In this document: in pieces, positions 17,964 to 25,948 of the stretch
How the letters are laid out: every line of letters begins with the position of its first letter
Numbering within the stretch: the stretch's first letter is position 1
Source: Streptomyces sp. NBC_00659
GTDB taxonomy: Bacteria; Actinomycetota; Actinomycetes; Streptomycetales; Streptomycetaceae
Length of the DNA: 64,000 nt
Assembly: GCF_036226925.1 (NCBI RefSeq)
Contig: NZ_CP109031.1
Location: 3,286,001 to 3,350,000 of the forward strand
Reading direction: 5' to 3'
Notes under the pieces: generated by a model
What the model was told of the DNA's origin: nothing
Database searches by the model: none
Seen by the model: only the letters and a program-made list of their open reading frames with translations
Made by a program: the position numbers and the translations under genes

Positions 17964-19318
17964 GCGGCGGCTCCCTTCAGTTCCTGGGCGGCGGTCCGGC
18001 CGTCCATCGGATTCCGCATGGCCAGCAGTTCCTCCAGGACGGATTTCATCCGGCGGGCGGCGGCCTCCGGTTTCGCGGAGCCGACGTTGGACGACGCGAC
18101 GACCGGGCCGATCCGCTTGGCGAGGGTGCCGGTGGAGCCGGCGAACCAGATGCGCGGTTCGGTGGCCGGGTGTTCCATGGCCGGGCGGGAGTACTCGCTC
18201 TGCGGGGTCAGCTTCAGATAGGCCGGGTCCTCGAACGTCGGCAGATAGGCGGGGACATGGCCGCCGCCCGCCCAGGCGGTGGCGTTCTTGACCATGTAGG
18301 CGGCCAGCAGGTGCGCGCCCTCGTTGGCGGCACCGCCGCGGTCGGCCTGGTGCGGCAGGACGAAGGAGTGCGACTCGGCGTGCGTGGCCGGGGTGCCGAA
18401 GACCGGGGGCAGCGGCTGGGCCCCGTAGCCGACCTTCTCGCCGCTGAAGTACGGCACCGACCAGTTTCCCTCCCACACGAACGGCGATCCGGCGAGGAAC
18501 GCCTCGCCGTCGGCCTGGCCGACGATCGTGTAGCCGTCGGCGACGTGCTGGTGGAAGAACTCCAGGACCTGGGTGGCCTTGTCGGTGTCGAAGGTGACGT
18601 CGGTGCGGTCGTCGCTGAAGTAGCCGCCGCCGAGCTGCTGGTAGAAGGCGACGAAGAACCACCAGGAGAAGTTCTGGTCGAAGGCGTGCAGGCCGAGGGT
18701 CTGCTGCCCGTCCTTCAGCTGCTTCCTGGCCTCCTTGAGGAGGGCGAACCACTCGTCGGTGGAGTTCGCGGTCGGCAGCCTCCCGTCCGCGTCGAGCAGT
18801 CCGGCCTTCCGGCAGACGTCCGTGCGGTAGAAGCTCAGCTGGACGTGGATGTCGAGGGGCAGGGCGTAGAGCTTGCCGTCGACGATGCCGCGTTTCCAGA
18901 GCACGGGGTTGAAGTCGGCTTCCCGGACGCCGTACTTGGTGAGCAGGTCCATGTCCCAGGGGTCCAGGAGACGGCCGGGCGCGAAACCGGGGACGCGGCC
19001 CTGGTGCATGACGCCGAGGTCCGGAGCGCGGTTGCCCGCGGCGGCCATCGCGAGCTTCGTGTAGTACGGGTCGCCCCAGGTGAGCGTGGAGTCCTTGACC
19101 GCGATGCCGGGATGCTCCTTCCGGAAGGCGTCCACCATCGCGACCATGTTGGCTCCGTCGCCCCCGGTGAAGAGGTTCCAGTACCGCACCCGGGTGCTCG
19201 CGCCCGAGGCGAGCGCGTCCGCTCCGGTGCCGAGCGCGGCGAAGCCGAGGCTCCCCGCGACCGTCAACCCGCCCACTGTGGACAGGAGTTGCCTGCGAGT
19301 CAGGCCAGGTAGTCCCAT
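17960..19318 (-). CDS. Sugar ABC transporter substrate-binding protein (CUT1, family 1)
   Basis: A 452-residue solute receptor. The N-terminus LTRRQLLSTVGGLTVAGS is a twin-Arg signal without a clear lipobox Cys, ending near ADALASG, so it is probably exported by Tat and released or held loosely. The body (RVRYWNLFTGGDGANM, MAAAGNRAPDLGVMHQGR) is typical of carbohydrate-binding family 1 proteins. The ATG at 19318 has GGAGGCAGGG upstream. It is the first gene of a four-gene operon with two permeases and the arabinanase. The upstream region holds a clear promoter and two operator-like sites, one shared with the IclR gene. Confidence 0.92.
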   Translation of the reverse strand: MGLPGLTRRQLLSTVGGLTVAGSLGFAALGTGADALASGASTRVRYWNLFTGGDGANMVAMVDAFRKEHPGIAVKDSTLTWGDPYYTKLAMAAAGNRAPDLGVMHQGRVPGFAPGRLLDPWDMDLLTKYGVREADFNPVLWKRGIVDGKLYALPLDIHVQLSFYRTDVCRKAGLLDADGRLPTANSTDEWFALLKEARKQLKDGQQTLGLHAFDQNFSWWFFVAFYQQLGGGYFSDDRTDVTFDTDKATQVLEFFHQHVADGYTIVGQADGEAFLAGSPFVWEGNWSVPYFSGEKVGYGAQPLPPVFGTPATHAESHSFVLPHQADRGGAANEGAHLLAAYMVKNATAWAGGGHVPAYLPTFEDPAYLKLTPQSEYSRPAMEHPATEPRIWFAGSTGTLAKRIGPVVASSNVGSAKPEAAARRMKSVLEELLAMRNPMDGRTAAQELKGAAA

Positions 19319-19331
19319 ACCCTGCCTCCAC

Positions 19332-19356
19332 TGTTCGATATTTCGGAAGATGATCG
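19332..19356 (-). promoter_or_regulatory. IclR-type operator candidate before the sugar importer operon
   Basis: A 25-base element with core GTTCGATATTTCGG lies 14 bases downstream of the -10, between it and the ATG. It matches 20 of 25 bases with the element before the IclR gene at 21303-21327, which sits 13 bases after that gene's own -10. Such a site would block transcription when bound. Confidence 0.65.
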
Positions 19357-19370
19357 CAACTTCGAACGGG

Positions 19371-19407
19371 ACCGTAGATAGGAAGCGCTTTCTCGTCAAT
19401 GGTTTGC
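19371..19407 (-). promoter_or_regulatory. Sigma70-type promoter of the arabinan importer operon, with embedded dyad
   Basis: On the minus strand, -35 TTGACG (19399-19394) and -10 TACGGT (19376-19371) are 17 bases apart. The spacer holds GAAAGCGCTTCC (19392-19381), a near-palindrome like LacI-family operators. The -35 overlaps GCAAACCATTG (19407-19397), which is repeated before the IclR gene. Confidence 0.65.
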
Positions 19408-19472
19408 GCAAAAACCGTGCGCTCGAAACGGCGTTGGGTGCGCGGGACGGAGGGCTCCGGAGACGGTCAGTG

Positions 19473-19556
19473 CCGGAGAATATGGGCGCCGGAGACGGCG
19501 CGGGCCGGAGGCGGTGCGGGCCGGAGATACGGTGCGGGCCAGAGATACGGTGGGCG
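19473..19556. repeat. Degenerate tandem repeat, GCCGGAGATACGGTGCGG type
   Basis: Four imperfect units of about 18-20 bases (CCGGAGACGGCGCGGG, CCGGAGGCGGTGCGGG, CCGGAGATACGGTGCGGG, CCAGAGATACGGTGGG) separate the lactonase terminator from the importer promoter. No gene is evident here. Confidence 0.6.
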
Positions 19557-19559
19557 CGC

Positions 19560-19607
19560 AAAAAAGCGAGTCCCCGTCCGGTGGCCGTCAACCGGGCGGG
19601 GACTCGC
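19560..19607 (-). terminator. Intrinsic terminator of the IclR-SMP30 operon
   Basis: On the minus strand a 16-base stem with one G-T wobble (CGAGTCCCCGCCCGGT returning as ACCGGACGGGGACTCG) is followed by C and seven T. This is a textbook Rho-independent terminator, unusual here for having a real T-tract. Confidence 0.9.
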
Positions 19608-19617
19608 GGGTGTTCGG

Positions 19618-20514
19618 TTATCCGGCGAACTCCGGCTGCGGCAGACCCTTGCCCGCGCCGGGGACGACGAGCAGGGAGCCGGACATCGGGTGCGGTGCCG
19701 CGAGGCCCGTACGCGCGGTGGTGATGTAGAGGTCGGTGAGGTCGGCGCCGCCGAACGCGCAGGCGGTGGGGCGGCGGACGGGCAGTTCGAGAACCCGGTC
19801 CAGTTCACCGTCCGGCGTGTAGCGGCGGACCGCTCCGCCGTCCCAGAGGGCCACCCAGACGCCGCCCTCCGCGTCCACCGTCAGACCGTCGGGGAATCCG
19901 TCCTCCACGGTGGCGAACGGACGCCTGTCGACCGGCAGTTGATCGTCGCCGATGTCGAACACGTCGATACGGCGGGTCGGCGAGTCTATGTAGTAGACAC
20001 GGCGGCCGTCCGGGCTCCAGCCCATGCCGTTGCTGACGCTCACGTCGTCGAGGATGGGGCAGACCGTGCCGTCGGGGGCGATGCGCGAGAGCGTGCCTCC
20101 GCCGGGTGCCTCGTCGTAGCGCATGGTGCCGCACCACAGCGAGCCGTCGGGCGCGACGGCCGCGTCGTTGGCCCGCCGGCCGGGCACGGGTTCCCGGTGC
20201 AGCCAGCGGAACGAGCCGCCGGCCGGCGCGGTCCCGGTGGATCCCGCCGCCGCAGGGGACCCGCCGGAGCCCGCCGGCCCGTAAAGCCCCACTCCGTCAC
20301 GGAGGTTGACGACCAGTCCACCACCGGCCCGGGGCTTGGCCGCGCCCACGTGCTGCTCGGTGGCCAGCACCGTGCGACGGCCGGAGACGGGGTCGTAGGT
20401 GTGGATCCGGGAGCCGAGGATGTCCACCCAGATGAGCCGCCCCGCCCGGGCGTCCCAGGTCGGGCCCTCGCCGAGGGCCGCGTGCGCCCGGACCGCGACC
20501 TCGACGGCGCTCAC
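19618..20514 (-). CDS. SMP-30/gluconolactonase family lactonase
   Basis: A 298-residue six-bladed propeller enzyme that hydrolyses sugar lactones. Metal-site marks are the Glu in LGEGPTWD (about 16), the Asn in SNGMGWSPDG and the Asp in FPDGLTVDAEGG. The GTG start at 20514 overlaps the IclR stop (GTGA), so the two are co-translated. With a sugar dehydrogenase in the window, it could open an aldonolactone made from arabinose or galactose. That substrate is inferred from context only. The residues from 20515 up to 20661 in the same frame belong to the IclR gene region, not to this protein. Confidence 0.88.
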   Translation of the reverse strand: MSAVEVAVRAHAALGEGPTWDARAGRLIWVDILGSRIHTYDPVSGRRTVLATEQHVGAAKPRAGGGLVVNLRDGVGLYGPAGSGGSPAAAGSTGTAPAGGSFRWLHREPVPGRRANDAAVAPDGSLWCGTMRYDEAPGGGTLSRIAPDGTVCPILDDVSVSNGMGWSPDGRRVYYIDSPTRRIDVFDIGDDQLPVDRRPFATVEDGFPDGLTVDAEGGVWVALWDGGAVRRYTPDGELDRVLELPVRRPTACAFGGADLTDLYITTARTGLAAPHPMSGSLLVVPGAGKGLPQPEFAG

Positions 20515-21284
20515 CGCGCGTTCCGGTGGCCGAGCCGCTCGGACAGGTCCGCGGCGCCCTTCACCGCGAGCTGTTCCAGTTCGACGCGGCGCTCGTCGCT
20601 CCAGCGGATCATCGGCACGGAGATCGAGAGCGCGGCGACGACCTGTCCGGCCCGGTCGCACACGGGGGCGGCGACACAGCTGACGTCCGGGTTGGACTCA
20701 CGGCTCTCGACGGCGATCCCGCGACTGCGGATCTCGGCGAGGGCCTCGCGCAGGGCGCCCGGCTCGGTGATGCTGTTCGGGGTCATCGCCACGAGGTCGG
20801 CGTCGTCCGGGACGCGTGAGGTCAGCTCCGGCTCGGAGAGGGAGGCCAGCAGCATCTTGCCGACGGAGGTGCAGTGCGCGGGAAGCCTGCGCCCGGCCGC
20901 CGAGACCATGCGCACCGCGTGCGTGGAGTCGACCTTCGCGATGTAGATGACATCGGTGCCTTCGAGGATCGCCACGTGTACGGTCTCGTCACAGGTCTCG
21001 GCGACGGAACGGGCGACCTGCTGGCCCTCGGCCGCGAGGTCGAGCTGCTCGGCGTAGCGGCTGCCGAGCTGGTACGGGCGCACGCCGAGCCGGTAGCGTC
21101 CCGGCTGGCCGGGCACCTGCACGATGTACGACCGGGCGGCGAGCGTGGTCACCAGCTCGTGCACGGTCGTGCGCGGCAGCTGGAGCTTGCGCACGATGTC
21201 GGGGGCGGAGAGCGTCCCGTCCCCGTCGAGAAAGAGCTCCAGTATGTCCAGAGCCCGGGTCACGGCAGGTACGAGGCGTCCCAC
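20511..21284 (-). CDS. IclR-family transcriptional regulator
   Basis: A 257-residue regulator. The winged HTH occupies residues 8-68, with recognition region LSAPDIVRKLQLPRTTVHEL. The effector domain follows (residues 80-250), ending VSCVAAPVCDRAGQVVAALS as in IclR sensors. I chose the GTG at 21284 because GAGGGGG precedes it; the TTG at 21317 has no site and would overlap the operator. Its transcript continues into the lactonase. The matching motif in its own leader and before the sugar importer operon implies autoregulation and control of arabinan uptake, most likely as a repressor relieved by a sugar. Confidence 0.92.
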   Translation of the reverse strand: MGRLVPAVTRALDILELFLDGDGTLSAPDIVRKLQLPRTTVHELVTTLAARSYIVQVPGQPGRYRLGVRPYQLGSRYAEQLDLAAEGQQVARSVAETCDETVHVAILEGTDVIYIAKVDSTHAVRMVSAAGRRLPAHCTSVGKMLLASLSEPELTSRVPDDADLVAMTPNSITEPGALREALAEIRSRGIAVESRESNPDVSCVAAPVCDRAGQVVAALSISVPMIRWSDERRVELEQLAVKGAADLSERLGHRNAR

Positions 21285-21302
21285 AACCGGCCCCCTCTCT
21301 TT

Positions 21303-21327
21303 TGTTCGAAATTTCAACAGACGATCG
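21303..21327 (-). promoter_or_regulatory. IclR-type operator candidate before the IclR gene
   Basis: The element reads TGTTCGAAATTTCAACAGAC and onward on the plus strand, with the near-palindromic core TTCGAAATTTC. It is the partner of the copy at 19332-19356, at the same distance from the -10. Confidence 0.65.
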
Positions 21328-21340
21328 GGATGACGAACAC

Positions 21341-21377
21341 AGGCTAGTCATTCGCCCGGGGGCGGGCAATGGTTTGC
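21341..21377 (-). promoter_or_regulatory. Promoter of the IclR-lactonase operon
   Basis: On the minus strand, -35 TTGCCC (21369-21364) and -10 TAGCCT (21346-21341) are 17 bases apart. GCAAACCATTG (21377-21367) overlaps the -35, exactly as in the importer promoter. Confidence 0.6.
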
Positions 21378-21619
21378 AGGGCCCCTGCTCGCACGCCCCC
21401 CGCGCCGGCTCACGACGGGCCGCGCTCCGGACGGCACGAACGGCCCCTGCCGGACCACCCGGACCGGACCGGCCGGACCACCCGGCCGAAACGGGCCCGA
21501 CCGAGCCCGGCCATGTCCGACGCAGCCCGACCACGCCCGACCACGCCCGAGTCGAGCCCGACCGGGTCCGGGCCGTCGAGTCCCCCGGGCGCCGCCCCGC
21601 CGGGGGCCGGTACGCGACC
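21378..21619. other. Non-coding gap with CGACC/CCGGACC-rich low complexity
   Basis: About 240 bases between the IclR promoter and the next gene. The run of CGGACCGG, CCGGCCGG and CGACCACGCC motifs gives long open frames of Pro, Arg and Thr without a ribosome site. I see no gene. Confidence 0.45.
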
Positions 21620-22249
21620 ATGGAGCGCATGCCGGCCAAACACCCCGTCACCCCCTTCACCCCGCTCGACTTCCAGCTCGTCCTGCTGCGCCGCATGGCC
21701 GACCACAACCCCGGCCTGGTCGAGGACGCCCGTCACGAGCTGGGGGTGTCCATCGCGGACATGCGCGAGGCCAACCGGCGCTGGCAGGCGATGCTGCACT
21801 CCCCGCGCGGACGGTCCGCCGCCTCGCGCTATCGCTCGGTCCTCGGCGCCCCCGAGTCCGCACGCGAGCGCCGGATCGGCGATCTGACCTGCGAGGCCCT
21901 GCAATGGCCGGTGCCACTGTGGCCCGGTCTGCGCTTCGAGGTCCTGCTCGCCCCGAACGGCGTCGCCTGGAACGAATGGCTGGTACGGGCCCCGGGTGCC
22001 CCCGCCCCGGTGCTGGAGACCCTGGAGGACCTGGCCCCGTGGTGCTGCACGGTCGACGAGGCGGCCCGCGCCTTCGCCCCCGCCCGGCCCCTGGAGGGCA
22101 CGGCACCGACCCGGTGGGGTCTGGCGTTCGCGGCACCCGACGCGTCGGGCGTACCGCACGCGTGCGCGGCGGAGTTCACCTGGGGGCTGCTGCAACGGGT
22201 GGGCGTCAAGGGGCCCGTGCCGGAACACCCCGGGGGCCCCGGGCGGTAG
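21620..22249 (+). CDS. Conserved hypothetical protein
   Basis: About 209 residues, soluble, no signal peptide. I do not recognise the family with confidence. The N-terminal third (PLDFQLVLLRRMADHNPGLV, then DMREANRRWQAML) is helical and Arg-rich. The rest has aromatic strands (WPGLRFEVLLAPNGVAWNEW, PTRWGLAFAAPDASG). The start is uncertain: ATG 21620 or ATG 21629, with no strong ribosome site for either. It is a single gene between the IclR promoter and an oppositely oriented ATP-grasp gene. Third-position GC is high throughout, which supports real coding. Confidence 0.65.
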   Translation: MERMPAKHPVTPFTPLDFQLVLLRRMADHNPGLVEDARHELGVSIADMREANRRWQAMLHSPRGRSAASRYRSVLGAPESARERRIGDLTCEALQWPVPLWPGLRFEVLLAPNGVAWNEWLVRAPGAPAPVLETLEDLAPWCCTVDEAARAFAPARPLEGTAPTRWGLAFAAPDASGVPHACAAEFTWGLLQRVGVKGPVPEHPGGPGR

Positions 22250-22381
22250 TCGCAGGCACGTCCGCGGTCGCTGCTCCTCGGGGTTCACTGGTCCGCGGGC
22301 GGTCGCCGGTCCCGGAGAGCGCCGGGTTCGCCGGTCCGGGGAGGGGTGCCGACGGGACCGAGGGCTCCGGGGCGAACCCCC

Positions 22382-23257
22382 TCAGGGAGCGGCGGCCTCG
22401 ATGACACGGTCCACGACGACGGGCAGCGACCCGGGGTGGAGCCACAGGAAGAGATTCGGCTCGACGAGTTCCAGCTCCATAAGCCAGGGCTCGCCGTCGG
22501 CGCCGTCGACGAGGTCGACCCGGGCGTAGAGCACGCTGTCCGCGCCTCCCGGGACGGCGGCCAACGCCCTTTCGGCGACGGCCAGTTCGGCCGCAGTAGG
22601 CTCCCATGCCTCCAGGCGCGGGTGGGGCGTCTTGTCCCCGTCGTAAGGCGTCCCCGGCTCCAGCACGGCTCCCTTGCGGCTGGCGTGCAGCAGCCGTCCG
22701 CCGAAGAACTGGAGCGCCCGCTCGCCCCGGCTGTCGATGTCCGTCACGTACGGCTGGACCATGGCGGTCAGCCCTTCGGCGTGCATCCGCGCGAGCTGCC
22801 CGAGGGCCGTCTCCCGCTCCTTCGGCGCGTACCGGGCGGCGTAGCGCGCCCCCGCCCCCGCCGTGGGCTTCACGACGAACTCGTGATCGACGGGCAGGTC
22901 GGCCGGGTCCCCCGGCGCGAGATACCGGGTCGGCACGACCGGCACTCCCGCGTCCGCGAGGTCACCGAGGTAGCGCTTGTCCGTGTTCCATCGCACGACC
23001 GGCGCCGGATTCATCAGCCGCGTGAGCCCCGCGCACCGCTCCGCCCACCCCACGAACTCCGCCACACGCAGGCTGTAGTCCCAGGTCGACCGGATCAGCG
23101 CCAGATCGAACCGCGCCCAGTCGACCCCGGGGTCGTCCCAGTGCACGATCTCCGCCACCGCCCCGGCGTCCTCCAGCGCTCCCCTCAGCACCGGCAGATC
23201 CCGGTCGGCGCCGGGCTCCTCGCCCGGGTCGTAGGTGACGAGCGCGATACGGGCCAC
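22382..23257 (-). CDS. ATP-grasp domain protein (RimK/glutathione-synthetase-like)
   Basis: A 291-residue soluble protein. ATP-grasp features include VVRWNTDKRYLGDLADAG, the nucleotide-binding VKPTAGAGARYAARY, QPYVTDIDSRGERAL and the metal-binding end YARVDLVDGADGEPWLMELELVEP, where Asp/Glu residues bind Mg. Such enzymes join a carboxylate to an amine or thiol via an acyl-phosphate. The partner substrate is unknown. The GTG at 23257 has GAGGAGGGAG upstream; the longer frame above it is not supported. It stands alone, divergent from the MerR-PP2C gene. Confidence 0.85.
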   Translation of the reverse strand: MARIALVTYDPGEEPGADRDLPVLRGALEDAGAVAEIVHWDDPGVDWARFDLALIRSTWDYSLRVAEFVGWAERCAGLTRLMNPAPVVRWNTDKRYLGDLADAGVPVVPTRYLAPGDPADLPVDHEFVVKPTAGAGARYAARYAPKERETALGQLARMHAEGLTAMVQPYVTDIDSRGERALQFFGGRLLHASRKGAVLEPGTPYDGDKTPHPRLEAWEPTAAELAVAERALAAVPGGADSVLYARVDLVDGADGEPWLMELELVEPNLFLWLHPGSLPVVVDRVIEAAAP

Positions 23258-23409
23258 TTCGGACTCCCTCCTCGTACGGCACCGGCACCGCGACACGGCA
23301 CCGCTGCACGGCATCAGTGCACGGCATCGGGCGCACCCCGTCGGGACGCCGTCCCGGGGCAGACCCCGCCGCAGGGTAACAACCGCACGTGCCCCCTGAC
23401 GGGCCGCAC

Positions 23410-23440
23410 TTGACCTTCACCAAGGGGCAGGGCCCAGCAT
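23410..23440 (+). promoter_or_regulatory. MerR-type promoter candidate for the MerR-PP2C gene
   Basis: TTGACC (23410-23415) is followed after 19 bases by CAGCAT (23435-23440). The over-long spacer is the mark of MerR-controlled promoters. A partial dyad (GACCTTCACC against GGGGCAGGGC, 7 of 10 complementary) fills the spacer. Confidence 0.45.
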
Positions 23441-23508
23441 CGGTGACGGAACGAGGAACCAGGGCCGGGACCAGGTACGACCCGGACACGGAACGACGGG
23501 GTGGACGC

Positions 23509-24615
23509 GTGGACATGCTGACGATCGGGGCCTTCGCGAAGGCCTCCCGGCTGTCGCCCAAGGCACTGCGGCTCTACGACGAACTGGAGCTGCTGCGCCC
23601 CGCCCGGGTGGACCCCGAGACCGGCTACCGCTACTACGCGGCCGAGCAGCTCCGAGAGGCCCGGCTGGTCGCGTGGCTGCGGCGGCTCGGCATGCCGCTC
23701 GCCCGGATCCGGCGGGTGTGCGCCCTGGAACCGGAGCCGGCCGCGCGGGAGATCGGCGCGTACTGGGCCGGGGTCGAGGCCGAGACGGCCGCCCGCCGGG
23801 ATCTGGCGGCGTTCCTCGTGAACCACCTGTCACCGTCCCCGGGAAAGGACACCAGCATGCTGGAACTCCGCTATTCCGCACACTCCGACACCGGTCGGGT
23901 CCGTGCGGCGAACCAGGACAGCGTCCACGCGGGCGCCCGCGTCCTCGCGGTCGCCGACGGCTGCGGGCCGGGCGGCGCCCACGCGAGCACGGCGGCGGTA
24001 CGGGCCCTCACGTTCCTTGACGACGAGCCGCTGTCGGCCGGTGGTGTGCTCAACCTGCTGGAGGACGCCGTGGAGGGCGCGGCACAAGCCGTGGCGGACC
24101 TGGTGCCGCGACACGCCACGGACGGGGCCCCGGACGGAGGTGGCACCGGCAGCACGCTCACGGCCCTGGTGTGGACCGGCTCCCAGCTCGCTCTCGTCCA
24201 CATCGGGGACTCCCGGGCCTATGTCCTGCGCGACGGCGGGCTGCTCCGGATCACCCACGACCACACGGTGGTCCAGTCGATGATCGACGAGGGCCGCCTC
24301 ACCCCGGAGGAGGCGACCACGCATCCGCAGCGCGCCATCCTGCTCAAGGCGCTGGGCGGCGACGCGCACGTACCCGATCTGCGGCTGCACGACGTCCGGC
24401 CGGGCGACCGCTACCTGCTCTGCTCGGACGGCCTGTCCACCGCCGTGCCGGACGAGGGGATCGAGCGGCTTCTCGCCTGCGCTCCCGACCCCGACGCTGC
24501 CGTCCGGGCCCTGATCGGGGCGGCGAACGACGCCGGCGGCCCGGACAACGTCAGCTGCGTCGTCGCGGACGTGGTCGAGGCGGCGGCCCGTCCGGAAGGA
24601 TTCCGGCTCGGTTAG
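23509..24615 (+). CDS. MerR regulator fused to a PP2C-type protein phosphatase
   Basis: A 368-residue two-domain protein. Residues 1-75 are a MerR HTH (MLTIGAFAKASRLSPKALRL, then YRYYAAEQL). Residues 76-112 are a helix. Residues 118-360 form a PPM/PP2C phosphatase with the metal-binding Asp motifs intact: ANQDS (137), VADGCGPGG (150), GDSRAY, LCSDGLS and PDNVSC. It should remove phosphate from Ser/Thr, or act as a phosphatase-gated regulator. GTG 23509 (GGGGTGG upstream) is preferred; ATG 23515 is possible. An alternative view, two genes with an internal ATG near residue 117, is not needed because the frame is continuous. The upstream promoter has MerR spacing, implying autoregulation. Confidence 0.87.
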   Translation: MDMLTIGAFAKASRLSPKALRLYDELELLRPARVDPETGYRYYAAEQLREARLVAWLRRLGMPLARIRRVCALEPEPAAREIGAYWAGVEAETAARRDLAAFLVNHLSPSPGKDTSMLELRYSAHSDTGRVRAANQDSVHAGARVLAVADGCGPGGAHASTAAVRALTFLDDEPLSAGGVLNLLEDAVEGAAQAVADLVPRHATDGAPDGGGTGSTLTALVWTGSQLALVHIGDSRAYVLRDGGLLRITHDHTVVQSMIDEGRLTPEEATTHPQRAILLKALGGDAHVPDLRLHDVRPGDRYLLCSDGLSTAVPDEGIERLLACAPDPDAAVRALIGAANDAGGPDNVSCVVADVVEAAARPEGFRLG

Positions 24616-24616
24616 G

Positions 24617-24633
24617 GCCCGTCTGGGCGGGCA
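24617..24633 (+). terminator. Short hairpin after the MerR-PP2C gene
   Basis: GCCCG and CGGGC pair around TCTGGG right after the stop. It is a weak but well-placed stop signal, and it marks native flank just outside the TnpB element's right end. Confidence 0.4.
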
Positions 24634-24655
24634 CTGGCAGTCCTGGGGCCTGCGT

Positions 24656-24715
24656 TGACATGCTCCTCGCCCTGCGGGGTGAGGATTCTGGCCTTCTCGA
24701 CTGGTTGCCGTGCCG
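24656..24715 (-). ncRNA. Putative omega RNA scaffold 3' region of TnpB
   Basis: In TnpB systems the guide RNA scaffold overlaps the end of tnpB and runs to the element's right end, with guide bases taken from the flank. Here the stem-loop at 24665-24684 and terminal GTCAA fit. The guide would be read from minus-strand 24654 downward. Inference from family layout. Confidence 0.45.
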
Positions 24716-25948
24716 CTATGCGGCGCGGTTTCCGGTCTTGAATCCGTGGCTTCCTGTTTCTTCGCGCTGTGCCAGAACGGATTCTGGGCTTACCGGCGCT
24801 CCGCAGGCCGATGCCGCCAGTCCGGCGGCCGTTTTGATGTTGAGTGCGGCGTTCTGGTCCCGGTCGTGGACGGTGCCGCAGGCGGTGCAGGTCCATTCCC
24901 TCACGCCGAGGGGTTTGGGCCCGTCCTTGACCCCACAAGTGGAGCAGGTCTGGGAGGTTGGTTCGAACCGGCCGATCTTCACCAGGATGCGGCCGTACCG
25001 GGCGGCCTTGTACGCCAGCATGTTCACGAACGAAGCCCAGCCCGCGTCGTGCACGCTCTTGGCCAGCCTGGTGCGTGCGAGTCCCTTGACCGCCAGGTCC
25101 TCCACGCCGATCGCTTGGTTGTCGCGGATCAGCTTCGTGGAGACCTGGTGGTGGAACTCGCGGCGGGCATCGGCCACCTTGGCGTGGACGCGGGCGACCT
25201 TGAGGCGGGCCTTGGCCCGGTTCTTTGATCCCTTCTGTTTGCGGGACAGCTCCCGCTGGGCCTTCTTCAGTTTCTTCTCCGCGCGGCGCAGGAACCGGGG
25301 AGAGTCGATCTTCGTGCCGTCCGAGAGGACCGCGAAGTGGGTCAGGCCGAGGTCGATGCCGATGGTGTGGTCGGTGTCGGGCATCCGGGTTGCGTCGGCG
25401 GCGGGGTCGGTGTCGACGACGAAGGAGGCGAAGTACCGTCCGGCCGCGTCCTTGACGACGGTGACGGAGGTGGGGACGGTGGGCAGGGTGCGGGACCACT
25501 TCACCTTCACCGCGCCGATCTTCGGCAGGTTCAGACGGCCGTCGGCGGTGATGTTCCAGCGGGCGTTGGCCGTGAACCGGACGGACTGGCGGGCATCCTT
25601 GCGGGACTTGAAGCGGGGCGCACCCAGCCTTGGGCCCTTACGGGTTCCCTTCAGGGAGGCGAAGAAGTTGCGGTAGGCGGCCTCGGCGTCGCGCAGAGCC
25701 TGCTGGAGCACGACCGCGGACACCTCGCCCAGCCAGCAACGCTCCTTCGTCTGTTTCGCCTCGGTGATCAGCTTCCGGGACAGCTCACCTGCCGTCGGGA
25801 ATGCCGCACCCGCCTTCCGGGCGTCCTCGCGGGCGCGCACCGCGTCGTTGAACACGACACGCGCGCACCCGAACACCCTCGCCAACGCGGTCCGCTGACC
25901 GGCGTCCGGGTACAGGCGAAAGCTGTACCGGAGCTGCACGACGATCAC
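24716..25948 (-). CDS. tnpB: TnpB RNA-guided endonuclease-family transposase protein
   Basis: About 410 residues. It has the N-terminal OrfB HTH part (QLRYSFRLYPDAGQ), a central OrfB_IS605 RuvC-like core and a zinc ribbon. The RuvC acidic triad is complete: Asp in IGIDLGLTH (about 199), Glu in GVEDLAVKG (about 283) and Asp in HDRDQNAALNI (about 364). Four zinc Cys are present as CSTC and CTAC. The protein therefore looks active as an RNA-guided nuclease. GTG 25948 gives the usual IVVQLRY start; GTG 25957 and 25939 are alternatives, none with a clear ribosome site. No TnpA transposase is present, so it cannot move unaided. Confidence 0.9.
   Translation of the reverse strand: MIVVQLRYSFRLYPDAGQRTALARVFGCARVVFNDAVRAREDARKAGAAFPTAGELSRKLITEAKQTKERCWLGEVSAVVLQQALRDAEAAYRNFFASLKGTRKGPRLGAPRFKSRKDARQSVRFTANARWNITADGRLNLPKIGAVKVKWSRTLPTVPTSVTVVKDAAGRYFASFVVDTDPAADATRMPDTDHTIGIDLGLTHFAVLSDGTKIDSPRFLRRAEKKLKKAQRELSRKQKGSKNRAKARLKVARVHAKVADARREFHHQVSTKLIRDNQAIGVEDLAVKGLARTRLAKSVHDAGWASFVNMLAYKAARYGRILVKIGRFEPTSQTCSTCGVKDGPKPLGVREWTCTACGTVHDRDQNAALNIKTAAGLAASACGAPVSPESVLAQREETGSHGFKTGNRAA

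Noticed and set aside
21378..21619. N-terminal extension of the hypothetical at 21620
   Set aside because: The open frame continues upstream but is repetitive Pro/Arg/Thr and overlaps the IclR promoter.
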